NCBI RefSeq assembly: GCF_001613045.1
Contig: NZ_BDBP01000005.1
Coordinates: forward strand, 1-64,000
Direction: 5' to 3'
From: Nocardia lijiangensis NBRC 108240
GTDB lineage: Bacteria > Actinomycetota > Actinomycetes > Mycobacteriales > Mycobacteriaceae
Length of the DNA stretch: 64,000 nucleotides
Shown in pieces: positions 11,901 through 28,407 of this stretch. Position numbers and translations under genes: made by a program. Positions within the stretch are counted from its first letter, which is position 1. Each line of letters begins with the position of its first letter. The notes under the pieces are model-generated. The model was not told the DNA's origin. It ran no database searches and saw nothing but the letters and a program-made list of their open reading frames with translations.

Positions 11901-12846
11901 GCTCGGCGACCGTCCCCTGGACGCGTTCGTGCTGTTCTCCTCCGGTGCCGCGACCTGGGGCAGCGCAGGCGCCGCCGAATATGCAGCCGCGAACGCCTTT
12001 CTCGACGGCCTCGCCGAGCAGCGGCGGGGTCGCGGCCTGGTCGCCACCGCGCTGGCCTGGGGCGGCTGGGCCGGTGACGGTATGGCCAGAACCGGGGACG
12101 CCGGGCAGTACATGACCCGGATGGGTGTCCGACTGATGCGACCCGAACTGGCGATGACCGCGCTCGCCAACGCCATCGGTGGCGACGACATCCGGACCAC
12201 CATCGCCGACATCGACTGGGACCTGTTCACTGCCGTCTACACCATGGCGCGGACACGCCCGCTGATCGCCGATATTCCGGACGTGCGAGCGATTCGGGAG
12301 GCGGATCGACACGACACGGCGGGCGCGGCGTCATCGGCGTTGGGGCAGACACTGGCCGCGATGCGGGAATCCGAACAGCGACAAGCCATTCTCGAGGTTG
12401 TCTGTATGCAGATCGCCGCGGCACTCGGCCACGACGGCCCCGACGACGTCGAGCCAGGCCGCAACTTCCGTGATCTCGGTATGGACTCGCTGACCGCCGT
12501 CGAAACCCGCAACCGGTTGAAGGCGGCCACCGGGCTCACGCTGCCCGCGACCCTGCTCTTCGACTACCCGACACCACAAGCCGTCGCCGAGCACATACAC
12601 CGGCAGCTGGACCTCGGCGCAGGCTCGGACGGCGATATCGATCCGGACGAGCGCGAAATCCGGCGCCGCCTGGCCACCGTGCCACTGGCGCATTTGCGTG
12701 AGATGGGAATCCTGGACGCCTTGCTTCGCCTGGCCGACACCGACCATCCCGCGCCGCTCTCCGACCGGACCGGCGCGCCGGAGTCGATCGATGCGATGGA
12801 CTCGGAGAGTCTGGTCGCCCACATCATGAGCAACCGGCTCAGCTGA
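2944..12846 (+). CDS. Type I modular PKS, two modules (KS-AT-DH-KR-ACP, KS-AT-KR-ACP)
   Basis: A 3300-residue bimodular polyketide synthase. An N-terminal docking helix (1-33) precedes module A: KS (Cys193, His328, His368), AT (Ser641 in GHSVG; HAFH at 738-741, the malonyl-CoA signature), DH (His942, Asp1108), KR (Lys1467, Ser1491, Tyr1504) and ACP (Ser1669). Module B has KS (Cys1889, His2024, His2064), AT (Ser2340; HAFH 2437-2440, malonyl), no DH, a KR structural half (about 2600-2850), a catalytic KR (Lys2976, Ser3000, Tyr3013) with the A-type Trp3005 and no LDD, and ACP (Ser3182). A docking tail closes the protein. Predicted outcome: a two-carbon unit with a double bond, then a two-carbon unit with an L-type hydroxyl. 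The ATG overlaps the upstream stop by one base and a GGAGG lies just before it. Its DH-KR-ACP half is strikingly like that of the upstream gene, suggesting duplication or gene conversion. Confidence 0.97.
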   Translation: MTASDQTLLDALRASLKKYETVRAQNRQLVAATREPVAIVGMGCHYPGGVCTPEDLWRMVADGRDVVSEFPADRGWDVDGLFDPDPDATGKTYAREGGFLHRAGEFDAGFFGISPREAVAIDPQQRLVLETSWEALERAAIDPKALRGSATGVYMGVMHHDYPRNDSAGSIVSGRVSYALGLEGPAVSVDTACSSSLVALHQAVAALRSGECTLALAGGVTVMATPGLFVEFSRQRALSADGRCKSFAEAADGTGWSEGVGVLVLERLSDARRHGRRVLAVIRGSAVNQDGASNGLTAPNGPSQERVIRLALANAGLAASEVDVVEAHGTGTALGDPIEAHALLATYGQDRPVDRPLWLGSIKSNMGHAQAAAGVAGVIKMVEALRRGVLPKTLHVDSPSSQVDWDSGQVELLVEHRDWDELDRPRRAAVSSFGISGTNAHLILEQVAEHDVTADTTGYRPVLVPWVLSARSAQAVADQAGRLLDWVSSRRESDPVHIGWSLATTRSVFEHRAVVLGPDRDGLLTGTVALHEGATAAAVIRGSIQPSGGTAFVFPGQGTQYLAMGRELHGAFPAFAAAFDAVMSAVDAHGDQSIRDVLWGEDRNTLDQTSCAQAGLFAVGVALFRLLESWGVRADFVIGHSVGEITAAHVAGMLSLDDAAALVTARGRLMQALPSGGVMYAVQASEAEVLPLLVDGAALAAVNGPESVVVSGAAQPVAKVADRLAEMGRRTGRLAVSHAFHSASMEPMLAEFAEVLAGLDFAEPTIPIVSNVSGKSAGSEMTAPEYWVRHVRETVRFADGVRTLAAAGARRFVVAGPDGGSTGLIEQCLEPADPVVTPMLVRDRPEASSVLAGVARVFVTGVDVDWSAVFGGHGRHVDLPTYAFERQRFWLESVGDSADVSRWGLAGADHPLLGAVVRHAESGDVVFTGRLSAGTQAWLSDHAVGGVALLPGTGFVELALRAGQQVGCGAVEQLTVQAPLILPAAGGVRVQVVLGRPEEGGGRSVAVYSCAEDEDVDGTWVLHATGRVHTGGADTLPDYVFETWPPTGATGVDIAGAYDRLSDLGYGYGPAFRGLTAMWRRGEEVFAEVVLPEVADAAGFGVHPALFDAALHASALADSGPDGQATAVPFLWEGVSLFATGASRLRVRIVPIGSGAMSVQAADGAGIPVVSVRSLSVRPLPPKQLAQSTPGELFRVQWRAVPRGEPVSAVEWGEVALSGSVPEVVVLKCDTEVGEVVAGLHSATAAVLAVLQRWLSDERFADATLAVVTERAVDIPGTDVHVAHAPVWGLVRAAQSEHPGRFVLVDVDGAESLSELPAVLMSGEPEIAIRRRAAFVPRLARIAQTPQREPALDPDGTVLVTGGTGGIGAEVARHLVARHGVQRLLLASRRGPDAPGATALREELSKLGAHTDIVACDVSDRGSLAQLLAGIPESSPLTGVVHAAGIGDSGLVEALTADRMHSVLAAKADSAWYLHELTAGMSLGVFMLFSSVGGLVLAEGQGNYAAANVFLDALAAHRRGLGLAAVSVAWGLWSGAGMGDALGAARIQRIERQGITPLSVTEGLAMFDAALSATTALVVATRIDPQALSRRSTELPALLRELVTIPRRRVVGDSDDFGMLRRRLAGVSETEQRRAVLDVVRAQVATVLGHRDASAVDPDRNFQELGFDSLTAVEVRNRLTAATGLRLPAALVFDYPTPTALAEYLHRHMVGEAPGESIAAAASSGAVAEPVAIVGMGCRFPGGVSSPEDLWRLVAEGRDVVSGFPSDRGWDVAGLPVRAGGFLYDAGEFDAGFFGISPREAIAMDPQQRLMLETSWEALERAGIDPTSLRGSDTGVFVGVISQPYGLGADDEAAGEGYLMTGTTPSVVSGRVAYALGLEGPAVSVDTACSSSLVALHQAVQSVRSGECALALTGGVTVLATPAIFAEFSRHGGLATDGRCKAFAATADGTGWSEGVGVLVLERLSDALRHGHEVLAVVRGSAVNQDGASNGLTAPNGPSQQRVIRRALANAGVAGTDVDLVEAHGTGTTLGDPIEAQALLATYGQDRPADRPLWLGSIKSNIGHTLAAAGVAGVIKAVESMRRGIMPRTLHVDAPSPHVDWDSGRVELLAGQREWDTVGRPRRAGVSSFGISGTNAHVIIEQAPEPETIDPWNTEEPGASRAVPWMISAKSESAIPAQASKLVEWVSAHPEPDPVDVGWSLAETRSRFDHRAVVVGFERAELLSGLTALAAGEPSGAVVRGVADTSGRTAFIFPGQGAQYLGMGRELYDAYPVFAAAFDAAADRLDGYLECSLREVVWGDDTDTVNATAFAQAGLFAVGVALSRLLESWGIRPDFVAGHSIGEVAAAHIAGVLSLDDAAALVAARGRLMQVLPDDGAMCSVAATETEIMPWLTADVAVAAVNGPGSVVVSGARAAVRDVVSHFQGIGRAATWLRVSHAFHSPLMEPMLAEFADVLAGLSFTEPVIPIVSNVSGELAGSELAAPEYWVRHVRATVRFGDGVRSLELAGASRFVVVGPDGGLTDLIEQSAGVTAVPVLRKDRPESSTAAAAVAQLDVTGETVHWRALFGEGRRRVGLPTYAFQRQRYWLGGTATAQRPGRDRVDGEFWAAVERGDVSALGVDPGRRFDEVLPLLSSWRQRRRDESVIDSWRYRIEWTLLADSATQPSGSWLVVAPSHSMIADEVVETFIESGVSAQSVSVDVDGMDRAAIADLIRATRVDELHGVVSLLAIDDRAGAVSSVSRGVLGNLALLQALSDLAPGDPAHGVPIWCVTSGAMAAVPSDRIADPRRAQLWGMGQVAGLEFPDWWGGMIDLPPESDRTSLRRLLSVLSRDDGEDQLAIRETGVYGRRMMRAPAPRAARTWTPRGTVLVTGGTGGIGGHLARWLVKAGAEHVVLLSRRGRHAPGVAELETDVGVLGGRITILAGDVTDRGAVAAAVALVDRDAGALTAVIHAAGVAAHHPLTEIVPSSMVSVLAAKVLGAEHLDDVLGDRPLDAFVLFSSGAATWGSAGAAEYAAANAFLDGLAEQRRGRGLVATALAWGGWAGDGMARTGDAGQYMTRMGVRLMRPELAMTALANAIGGDDIRTTIADIDWDLFTAVYTMARTRPLIADIPDVRAIREADRHDTAGAASSALGQTLAAMRESEQRQAILEVVCMQIAAALGHDGPDDVEPGRNFRDLGMDSLTAVETRNRLKAATGLTLPATLLFDYPTPQAVAEHIHRQLDLGAGSDGDIDPDEREIRRRLATVPLAHLREMGILDALLRLADTDHPAPLSDRTGAPESIDAMDSESLVAHIMSNRLS

Positions 12847-12863
12847 GAGTGAGGAAACAGCCG

Positions 12864-22670
<9,807 letters not shown>

Positions 22671-22800
22671 GGCGACCACCGATCTGGGTCGAATTCGCTA
22701 CGAAAAGCGCCCGGAGGGCGACACGTCGTATCGGCGTCGAGAGATCGGCTTGCGTGGATGTCGGCACCGGTGGTGTCCAGAACGATTGGCTCGTGTTGCA

Positions 22801-23643
22801 TCAACGGGGACCATCGGGGCCAAAGGATTTGGCGGACAACACACCTCGTGCTCCGCTGGCGTCGGCGACCCCCAAACAGGTGCGGCCGCGAAAGAGCCCG
22901 AGTTCGTAATCCACGGAGTCATCGCCGAAAGAGCGGACGAGCACGCCGATCTCGTAATCGCCGGGATAGGTGACTTCGCCGAGGTAGTCGATTCGATACG
23001 ACGACGGTGACAGGTCCAGCACCAGCCCGTCCTCGCCGAGCGCCGCCGCCGTGAACACCGCGACGGCCTCGTCGTACCAGGTGGCCAGGGCGAGGTAATT
23101 GACATGCTGATTGGAGTCGACATCGCCTATCCGTGCACGCAGCGGCACGAAGAACGTGTAGTGGTCCCGTTGCCCGCGCTCGGCACCCGGACGGGGCACA
23201 GCCGTCTCGCTCGAATCCGGCATGGCCAAGCCGGTGAGATCCGCGATCAACTCCTCCGGGAGCGCAAGCGGCCCCGCGGGACCGAGACACAGCACCGTGG
23301 CCCCTCCGCCGCCCACCCGCCTGCCGCCGGCGAACACCGCTTGCTCGTAAGTGAACGATGACCGCCCGATGCGCCGAATCCCGGTGTGCACCTGTACATC
23401 GGCGTCGGTGCGGTAGACGTAGGCCAGCCGTTCGACCCTTTGGCTGACGAAAATGATCTGGTAGGGACCGAACTCACCGGCCCCGGTGGCCCGTTCGAAT
23501 TGGGGCAGTTTCATCCGCATCCGAGCGTCCTCCAGCCAGCGGGCAACCCCGATCGTGCTCACGGCGCCGTTCCGGCCGAGATCGCCCTGCCGCACTCGAA
23601 TGTCGCACTGGGCCGGAAACGCGGAGGCGCTGATGGAATCCAT
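22801..23643 (-). CDS. Double-hotdog acyl-thioesterase-like protein
   Basis: A 280-residue protein with two hotdog (4HBT-type) halves: DIRVRQGDLGRNGAVSTIG near the N-terminus and a second repeat, VPLRARIGDVDSNQHVNYL, near residue 180. Hotdog proteins hydrolyse acyl-CoA or acyl-ACP thioesters; this double arrangement resembles acyl-ACP thioesterases of actinobacteria. The ATG at 23643 is chosen because the protein homology starts there and a promoter-like element (TTTTCCTA on the minus strand) ends only about 12 bases upstream, leaving a very short leader. The gene converges on the PKS operon (130-base gap) and diverges from the AraC regulator. An AraC-type tandem operator lies directly upstream, shared with the F420/LLM gene at 24951. 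Whether it edits or releases PKS intermediates, or serves lipid metabolism, is not decided by sequence. Confidence 0.85.
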   Translation of the reverse strand: MDSISASAFPAQCDIRVRQGDLGRNGAVSTIGVARWLEDARMRMKLPQFERATGAGEFGPYQIIFVSQRVERLAYVYRTDADVQVHTGIRRIGRSSFTYEQAVFAGGRRVGGGGATVLCLGPAGPLALPEELIADLTGLAMPDSSETAVPRPGAERGQRDHYTFFVPLRARIGDVDSNQHVNYLALATWYDEAVAVFTAAALGEDGLVLDLSPSSYRIDYLGEVTYPGDYEIGVLVRSFGDDSVDYELGLFRGRTCLGVADASGARGVLSAKSFGPDGPR

Positions 23644-23666
23644 GAAAACACCGTAGGAAAACCACA

Positions 23667-23716
23667 CCGGCGCACACTTGAACAAGCGCGCCAACCAGAT
23701 AGCACATTTTCGCCAC
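23667..23716 (-). promoter_or_regulatory. AraC-type tandem operator of the thioesterase gene
   Basis: Read on the minus strand, two TGGCG half-sites start at 23715 and 23693, exactly 22 bases apart. The downstream half-site and its flank (23694 to 23667) match the region upstream of the LLM oxidoreductase at 26 of 28 positions. A TTTCCTA element follows at the same relative place in both promoters. Tandem half-sites about two helical turns apart are typical of AraC-family activators, and the araC-like gene lies immediately next door. The assignment of this regulator to this site is an inference. Confidence 0.75.
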
Positions 23717-23836
23717 AATGCACTGGACGTGACCGGCATCGCCGACCCTGCAGGCTCGTTTGACTCGGCTCCAATCGCGGGGAGAACATGGGCGCAAGGA
23801 GATCCGGGAAACGAACGCGGAGTGGATCGGTCGGCG

Positions 23837-24820
23837 ATGAACAACACTGGAGCGGAGGTCGCCGACACGCGCGGAGGGTTCTCGCTGGATTCCACCGTCC
23901 CCGGCGCGGGATCGCGCGGTTTCGATGTGTTCCGGCGCGGGTGGCAGACGCAGGTCGGCGATGGGTTCCCGCTGCCGACCTTCAGCACGGTCACGACCGG
24001 TGATTTTCGGGTCAGGAGCCGCGTGGCGAAGGTGCTCGACGTGGCGATCACCGACCTCGACAGCGCGACCGTCATCCGAACGGGGGGAACTCCGCTCGGC
24101 TATGAAGATCAGGCACGGATCTACGTAGTGCGGCGCGGCACATGGGTTTTGGGCGGCTCGCCCGATCGCGCCGAATACACCGTTGCCGCCGGGCAGTTCC
24201 TCTTGCGGCACGGACCGCCGTTGCACTTCGGGGCAGCGCCGGACACCACGGTGCAGATTCTCACGCTGCCTTCTGCGATGCTCGAGCCGCGGCTCAGAAA
24301 CCGGAGCATCACCGAATCGGCGGACTCAGCCGAGATGCGCCTGCTGACGGCACATACGAACATGGTCCACACCACCGTGGCAGCCCTCGGCCCGGTCGGT
24401 GTGCACGCCGCTCACGGCGCTCTGATCGAGCTGGCCAAGGCGGTGGTGGCGGGTCGGTTCGACGATACGGAGCCCGGGCTCAGGCCCGCGCTCGTCCAGG
24501 CAGCGAAGGTCCTCGCGGACCGTCGCCTCGCCGACCCCGAGCTGTCCCCGGCGATGCTGGCACGTGAGCTCAACGTCTCCGCGCGCACCCTCCAACGGGC
24601 GTTCACCTCGGTGGGAGAGTCGGTGACCACCTACATCCGCCACCGCCGGTTGGAACAGGCCCGGCGCGCCCTCACCGCCCCGTGCCGTCGGCCGAACGTC
24701 TCCGAACTCGCCGCGCACTGGCAATTCTCCGACAGCAGCCACTTCATTCGCGCCTTCAAAAAACGCTACGGCCAGACGCCCATCGAGTACGCCCGCTCGA
24801 TGAGGACTGCCGGGACCTGA
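23837..24820 (+). CDS. AraC-family transcriptional regulator
   Basis: A 327-residue regulator. The N-terminal half (starting at FDVFRRGWQTQ, about residue 26) resembles the AraC_binding_2 ligand-sensing domain. The C-terminal about 100 residues carry two helix-turn-helix motifs: MLARELNVSARTLQRAF and the typical AraC signature FSDSSHFIRAFKKRYGQTP. The ATG at 23837 gives the usual family length; an upstream in-frame extension to 23678 would overlap the divergent promoter and shows no homology. It lies between two genes that share the same tandem operator (thioesterase at 22801-23643 and LLM oxidoreductase at 24951-25823), so it probably activates both. The inducer is unknown. Confidence 0.9.
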   Translation: MNNTGAEVADTRGGFSLDSTVPGAGSRGFDVFRRGWQTQVGDGFPLPTFSTVTTGDFRVRSRVAKVLDVAITDLDSATVIRTGGTPLGYEDQARIYVVRRGTWVLGGSPDRAEYTVAAGQFLLRHGPPLHFGAAPDTTVQILTLPSAMLEPRLRNRSITESADSAEMRLLTAHTNMVHTTVAALGPVGVHAAHGALIELAKAVVAGRFDDTEPGLRPALVQAAKVLADRRLADPELSPAMLARELNVSARTLQRAFTSVGESVTTYIRHRRLEQARRALTAPCRRPNVSELAAHWQFSDSSHFIRAFKKRYGQTPIEYARSMRTAGT

Positions 24821-24875
24821 TGACTCGGCGGACAGCACCGATCGACTTCATGAACGAGGACCCCGGCGCATGCTT

Positions 24876-24925
24876 GTGGCGCAGACGTTCCACCGGTTTG
24901 GCGCGATTGTTCACGTGTGCGCCGG
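24876..24925 (+). promoter_or_regulatory. AraC-type tandem operator of the LLM oxidoreductase gene
   Basis: Two TGGCGC half-sites begin at 24877 and 24899 (22-base spacing), each continuing with GTTC four bases later. A CTTTCCTA promoter-like element follows at 24931 and the ATG is at 24951. The block matches the thioesterase operator at 26 of 28 positions across the second half-site, with the same half-site spacing. Confidence 0.75.
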
Positions 24926-24950
24926 AGTCCCTTTCCTAGAGTTCGGAGAC

Positions 24951-25823
24951 ATGGTTGGTTTTCGCTTCGGGGTCAACATGGGGTTGCAGGGTTCACGTTT
25001 CGAGTGGGTGGACAAGGCTCGCCGCGCGGAAATGCTCGGCTACGACGTCTTCGCCGTGCCGGATCACCTCGGTATGCCGGCACCGTTACCGACGTTGTCG
25101 CTGGCGGCGGAGGCCACCGAGCGAATTGGGTTGGGCACCTTCGTGTTGAATACGCCGTTCTACAATCCGGTGCTGCTGGCCCGCGACGTTGCCGCACTGG
25201 ACCAGTTCAGCGGCGGCAGGGTCGAACTGGGGCTGGGCGCGGGACATGTGAAGGAGGAATTCGACGCCGCCGGGATACCGTTCCCCAGCGCCGGCGCCCG
25301 CATCGACCACGTCGAGCAGACCGTGCTCACCCTGCGCAAGCTCTACTCCGCCCCCGAATACCAGCCGGCACCCGCGCAGCCGGAGGGTCCGTCGGTTCTG
25401 ATCGCCGGGTGGGGAAACCGGTTGCTGCGCATGGCCGCTCAGCACGCCGATGTGGTGGGCCTGACCGGGGCCGCGGCCGCGAAATCCGGTCTGCTGACCG
25501 CCGCGGGTGCGGACGAGGTTGCCGAACGCGCCGAATACGTGCGCGGCTTGCTCGGTGAGCGTCGCGATCAGGTGGAACTCAACCTCTTGATATGGGGGGT
25601 GGGCACCCCGGCGGAGCGTGACACCGTGGGCGAACGGGTGCGCCAGTCCCTGCCCGGATTCACCGACGACCAGATCGGCGCCGCGCCCGCGGTCATGGTG
25701 GGCACACCACAACAGATCGCCGACAGCGTGCGCGAATGCCGGGAGCGTTACGGAATCACGTATTTCACTGTGGTGGAACCGGATCTGGAGAAATTCGCGC
25801 CAGTCATCGAACTACTGAAGTAG
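24951..25823 (+). CDS. LLM-class F420-dependent oxidoreductase
   Basis: A 290-residue luciferase-like monooxygenase-family TIM barrel. Visible family features are the N-terminal FRFGVNMG strand, DVFAVPDHLGMPAPLPTL after the first helices, the ERIGLGTFVLN strand, the LDQFSGGRVELGLGAGH segment and a C-terminal VMVGTPQQIADSVRE helix that closes the cofactor site. In actinobacteria this subfamily usually uses coenzyme F420. The ATG at 24951 has GGAG five bases upstream; an in-frame extension to 24870 would run through the AraC-type operator and is rejected. It is probably transcribed from its own activator-dependent promoter, together with the divergent thioesterase. It could be a tailoring reductase for the polyketide or a separate redox enzyme; the substrate cannot be told. 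Confidence 0.9.
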   Translation: MVGFRFGVNMGLQGSRFEWVDKARRAEMLGYDVFAVPDHLGMPAPLPTLSLAAEATERIGLGTFVLNTPFYNPVLLARDVAALDQFSGGRVELGLGAGHVKEEFDAAGIPFPSAGARIDHVEQTVLTLRKLYSAPEYQPAPAQPEGPSVLIAGWGNRLLRMAAQHADVVGLTGAAAAKSGLLTAAGADEVAERAEYVRGLLGERRDQVELNLLIWGVGTPAERDTVGERVRQSLPGFTDDQIGAAPAVMVGTPQQIADSVRECRERYGITYFTVVEPDLEKFAPVIELLK

Positions 25824-25835
25824 CCCGGTCGAGCG

Positions 25836-26157
25836 GTTGCACGGTCGTGTGGCCAGGTCCGGCCATTCCCCGACGGCCAGCACGTGTGCGCGCCGTCCGG
25901 CGTGCGTGCGGAACTGACGGTCGAGGACCTGTCGGTCATCGCGAGCCGCACCCTCGTCATCGTTGCGGACGACGACGCGATGAGCCTCGAACACACCATC
26001 GCGCTCTACCGCGCGATCCCGAAACTCCGAGCTCGCTGTCGTGCCCGGCGCTTCGCACCTGTTGGTCGTGGAGAAGCCCACCGAGGTTTACCGCTCGGTC
26101 GGCGCATTCCTCACCTCCGAGGCGCCGAGGACCTGGCAGCCGATCCGCCGAGCGTGA
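25836..26157 (+). pseudogene. Alpha/beta-hydrolase C-terminal remnant with frameshift
   Basis: Translation of 25860-26025 gives a piece of an alpha/beta-hydrolase cap and core (LTVEDLSVIASRTLVIVADD, then SLEHTIALYRAIP). At about 26025 the reading moves to another frame and continues as SELAVVPGASHLLVVEKP up to the TGA at 26157, including the catalytic-type His. The N-terminal two thirds, with the nucleophile elbow, are absent. This is a decayed, truncated gene with a frameshift; a sequencing error could explain the shift but not the missing N-terminus. Confidence 0.75.
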
Positions 26158-26239
26158 CCTGAGCCGACCCATTTTGTGTTTGCCGGCGACATTGATCTTC
26201 GAGACACTGCCGCGGCCGGTTCGGACCGCGCACAGGGCG

Positions 26240-27619
26240 CTAGCGGTACGAACGGCTCACGAAGCCGTCAGGGCGGACCAGCACCGTCCCGTACGGCCAG
26301 CCGTCCACGAGGTGCACCGGAACGTCGGCCTCCACGCCGGGATCGGCCGTGAGTACGCACCACTGCGATCCAACGAGATCCAGCGTGGACACCCCGTCGG
26401 ACACCCACATGTGCGGCAGACGGGATCCCGGCGACCCGTCGAGGTCGAGGGCGACGTCCTCGGTGGAGGGGAGCTCCGCGCCGCCGTACCGGTAGCCCAT
26501 GTGCACCACAGGTGCGTTGATCGCCCCCGCTGCCTTGCGCGCCTCTGCCATGTCCGTCCCCCAGTGCAGGGACGGATCGTTGAACCGCAGGCGCGCCTGC
26601 TCCATCGTCATCAGGGCCACCGGATGGCGCTCCGCGTGATAAGTCTCCAGCAGTGCGGGCCCGGCCTCACCGCGCAGTACGTGTGCGAGTTTCCATGCCA
26701 GATTGTGCGCGTCGGCGATGCCTGCGTTCAACCCGAACGCGCCCAATGGGGGGATGGCGTGCGCCGCGTCGCCCACCAGGAAGACCCGCCCGACGGAGAG
26801 CTGATCGGCCACCTGGCCGCGCCCCCGGAACCTCAGCACGCTGCGGATCTCCACCTCGATCGACGGGTCGCCGAGCGCGGTGCGGATGAGGTCGGGAGTC
26901 GGCTCGGTGTCGAGGGCGGTGAGGAACACCCACTCGCGTTCGCCGTCGACGGTAACCAGCAGGCCGGTCGCGTCCGGATGCTCGATATTGCACATTGCGA
27001 ATGGCTTGCGCGGACGCAGATCAGCGTCGAACAGGATGCTCGTCGTTTCCCGACCGATCGCACCGGGACCGGTGAGGCCGGTGCCGAGGATCTGTCGAAC
27101 CCGGCTGCGCACACCGTCGGCCGCTACCAGGTAGCGCGCCCGCACGACCCGCCCGTCGGACAGGGTCGCCGTGACGCCGCCGGAGTCCTGCTCGAACGAG
27201 TCGAGCGCCACGCCGAACTCCACGTCGCCGGCCTTGGTGATCAGCACGCGGTCGAGCCGGTTCTGTGCGCAGGTGCCGCGGATCCGGGCCGGTGTGTAGG
27301 TGAGCTCTGCCGCACTTTTCGTCTTCCACTCCGCGCTTTCGGTGAAGTCGGCCTCGGCGAGCGTGCGCCCTCTGATCTTCCCCGCCCGCAAGTCGACCGC
27401 GGCCTCGTTGACCGCTTGATCCAGGCCGATCTCGCGCAGGATCTCCACCGACCGCGACCCGATGCCAGTGGCCCTGGGGTGGGGCGAGAGCTCCGGCTTC
27501 TCCTCGACGACGAGGGGCTTGACGCCGTGGTGACGCAACAGCACCGCGAGCATCAGCCCAACGGATCCGCCGCCGGCGATCAAAACATCTGTGGATACAG
27601 TGTGCCCGTTCATGGGCAC
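26240..27619 (-). CDS. FAD-dependent aromatic monooxygenase
   Basis: A 459-residue flavoprotein of the FAD_binding_3 (phenol/rifampicin-type hydroxylase) family. The N-terminal Rossmann motif is VLIAGGGSVGLMLAVLLRHH. The conserved LVAADGVRSRVR lies near 168 and the second FAD motif VFLVGDAAHAIPPLGAFGLN near 288. The C-terminal about 90 residues form the usual thioredoxin-like tail. Such enzymes hydroxylate aromatic or quinone substrates with NAD(P)H and O2. The first in-frame start is GTG at 27619, with an AGAGG about 10 bases upstream; the ATG at 27613 is an alternative. A perfect palindrome (27591-27630) covers the start codon, and a TetR gene diverges from here, so expression is probably induced by a ligand of that repressor. 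It may detoxify an antibiotic or tailor a polyketide. Confidence 0.92.
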   Translation of the reverse strand: MPMNGHTVSTDVLIAGGGSVGLMLAVLLRHHGVKPLVVEEKPELSPHPRATGIGSRSVEILREIGLDQAVNEAAVDLRAGKIRGRTLAEADFTESAEWKTKSAAELTYTPARIRGTCAQNRLDRVLITKAGDVEFGVALDSFEQDSGGVTATLSDGRVVRARYLVAADGVRSRVRQILGTGLTGPGAIGRETTSILFDADLRPRKPFAMCNIEHPDATGLLVTVDGEREWVFLTALDTEPTPDLIRTALGDPSIEVEIRSVLRFRGRGQVADQLSVGRVFLVGDAAHAIPPLGAFGLNAGIADAHNLAWKLAHVLRGEAGPALLETYHAERHPVALMTMEQARLRFNDPSLHWGTDMAEARKAAGAINAPVVHMGYRYGGAELPSTEDVALDLDGSPGSRLPHMWVSDGVSTLDLVGSQWCVLTADPGVEADVPVHLVDGWPYGTVLVRPDGFVSRSYR

Positions 27620-27630
27620 ACTGTATCCAC
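27591..27630. promoter_or_regulatory. Perfect 17-bp-arm palindrome, likely TetR operator
   Basis: Left arm GTGGATACAGTGTGCCC (27591-27607), 6-base spacer GTTCAT, right arm (27614-27630) its exact reverse complement. It spans the start codon of the FAD monooxygenase and lies 18 bases before the TetR start. It is best read as the shared operator of the divergent pair. In monooxygenase mRNA the same sequence would also fold into a hairpin at the initiation site. Confidence 0.85.
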
Positions 27631-27648
27631 CTCTGTAGACTCCTGTCC

Positions 27649-28335
27649 ATGTCGCTTATCTGGGAGCGTGAGCCGTACCGGTCGAACAGGCAGGCCCTGA
27701 GCGTGGAGCGCATCGTGGACGCGTCCATCGCCATCGCCGACGCCGAGGGGCTCGACGCGCTGTCGATGCGCCGCGTCGCCGCCGAGCTGTCGACCGGCAC
27801 GACCACGCTCTACCGCTACGTGGACAGCCGCGACGACCTGCTCGACCTCATGGCCGATGCGGTACAGGACGGCCACGTGCCGCTGACCGGAGACTGGCGC
27901 GCCGACCTCGAGGCGTACGCCCACCACGAGCGCGAGCTGTGGCTACGGCACACCTGGCTCGCCCCGCTACTGGCCACCCGGCCATCACTGGGCCCCAACT
28001 GGCTGCGCGGCCTGGAACAGGCCCTCACCGCAGCCGCGCCGCTGACCTCCGACATCGCCGACGCGGCCTCGGCCGTCGGGCTGATCAGGGACTACGTGCG
28101 CGGCGCGGTCATGCGCGAGCTCGCCGAGAAAGAGACCCAGCGGCGCACCGGTCAGACCGAGGACCAGTGGCGCGCCGCCGTCGCCCCCTACATGCGCAAG
28201 GTCATCGAGAGCGGCGCATATCCCCTGGTAACGCGCATGACCAAATCCGCCGACCTGAGCCCGGCCGAACAGTTCTCCTACGGCTTGCGCCGCATCCTCA
28301 CCGGGATCGCAGACTCTCAGCAGACGACAAAGTGA
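27649..28335 (+). CDS. TetR-family repressor
   Basis: A 228-residue regulator. The N-terminal HTH spans about residues 20-65, ending in the typical RRVAAELSTGTTTLYRYV recognition helix region. The helical C-terminal domain (from about 90) resembles TetR_C_1-type ligand-binding domains. It is transcribed divergently from the FAD monooxygenase, with a perfect palindrome between them that it most likely binds, repressing both genes. No clear Shine-Dalgarno precedes the ATG, so translation may be from a very short leader. Confidence 0.9.
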   Translation: MSLIWEREPYRSNRQALSVERIVDASIAIADAEGLDALSMRRVAAELSTGTTTLYRYVDSRDDLLDLMADAVQDGHVPLTGDWRADLEAYAHHERELWLRHTWLAPLLATRPSLGPNWLRGLEQALTAAAPLTSDIADAASAVGLIRDYVRGAVMRELAEKETQRRTGQTEDQWRAAVAPYMRKVIESGAYPLVTRMTKSADLSPAEQFSYGLRRILTGIADSQQTTK

Positions 28336-28407
28336 TCACGAATGCACGAGGCCGGTTCCGCCCCAACGGGGAACCGTCGACGCGACACACTGCCATTCGG
28401 TGATCGT

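Noticed and set aside
23678..23836. Upstream start of the AraC gene.
   Set aside because: The extension lies in the divergent promoter and has no homology to the family.
22801..24075. Long minus-strand reading of the thioesterase starting at 24075.
   Set aside because: The first 144 codons are antisense to the AraC gene and non-homologous; the start at 23643 fits the fold.
24820..24939. Short ORF starting in the AraC stop codon (ATGA overlap).
   Set aside because: It runs through the AraC-type operator and has no protein-like composition.
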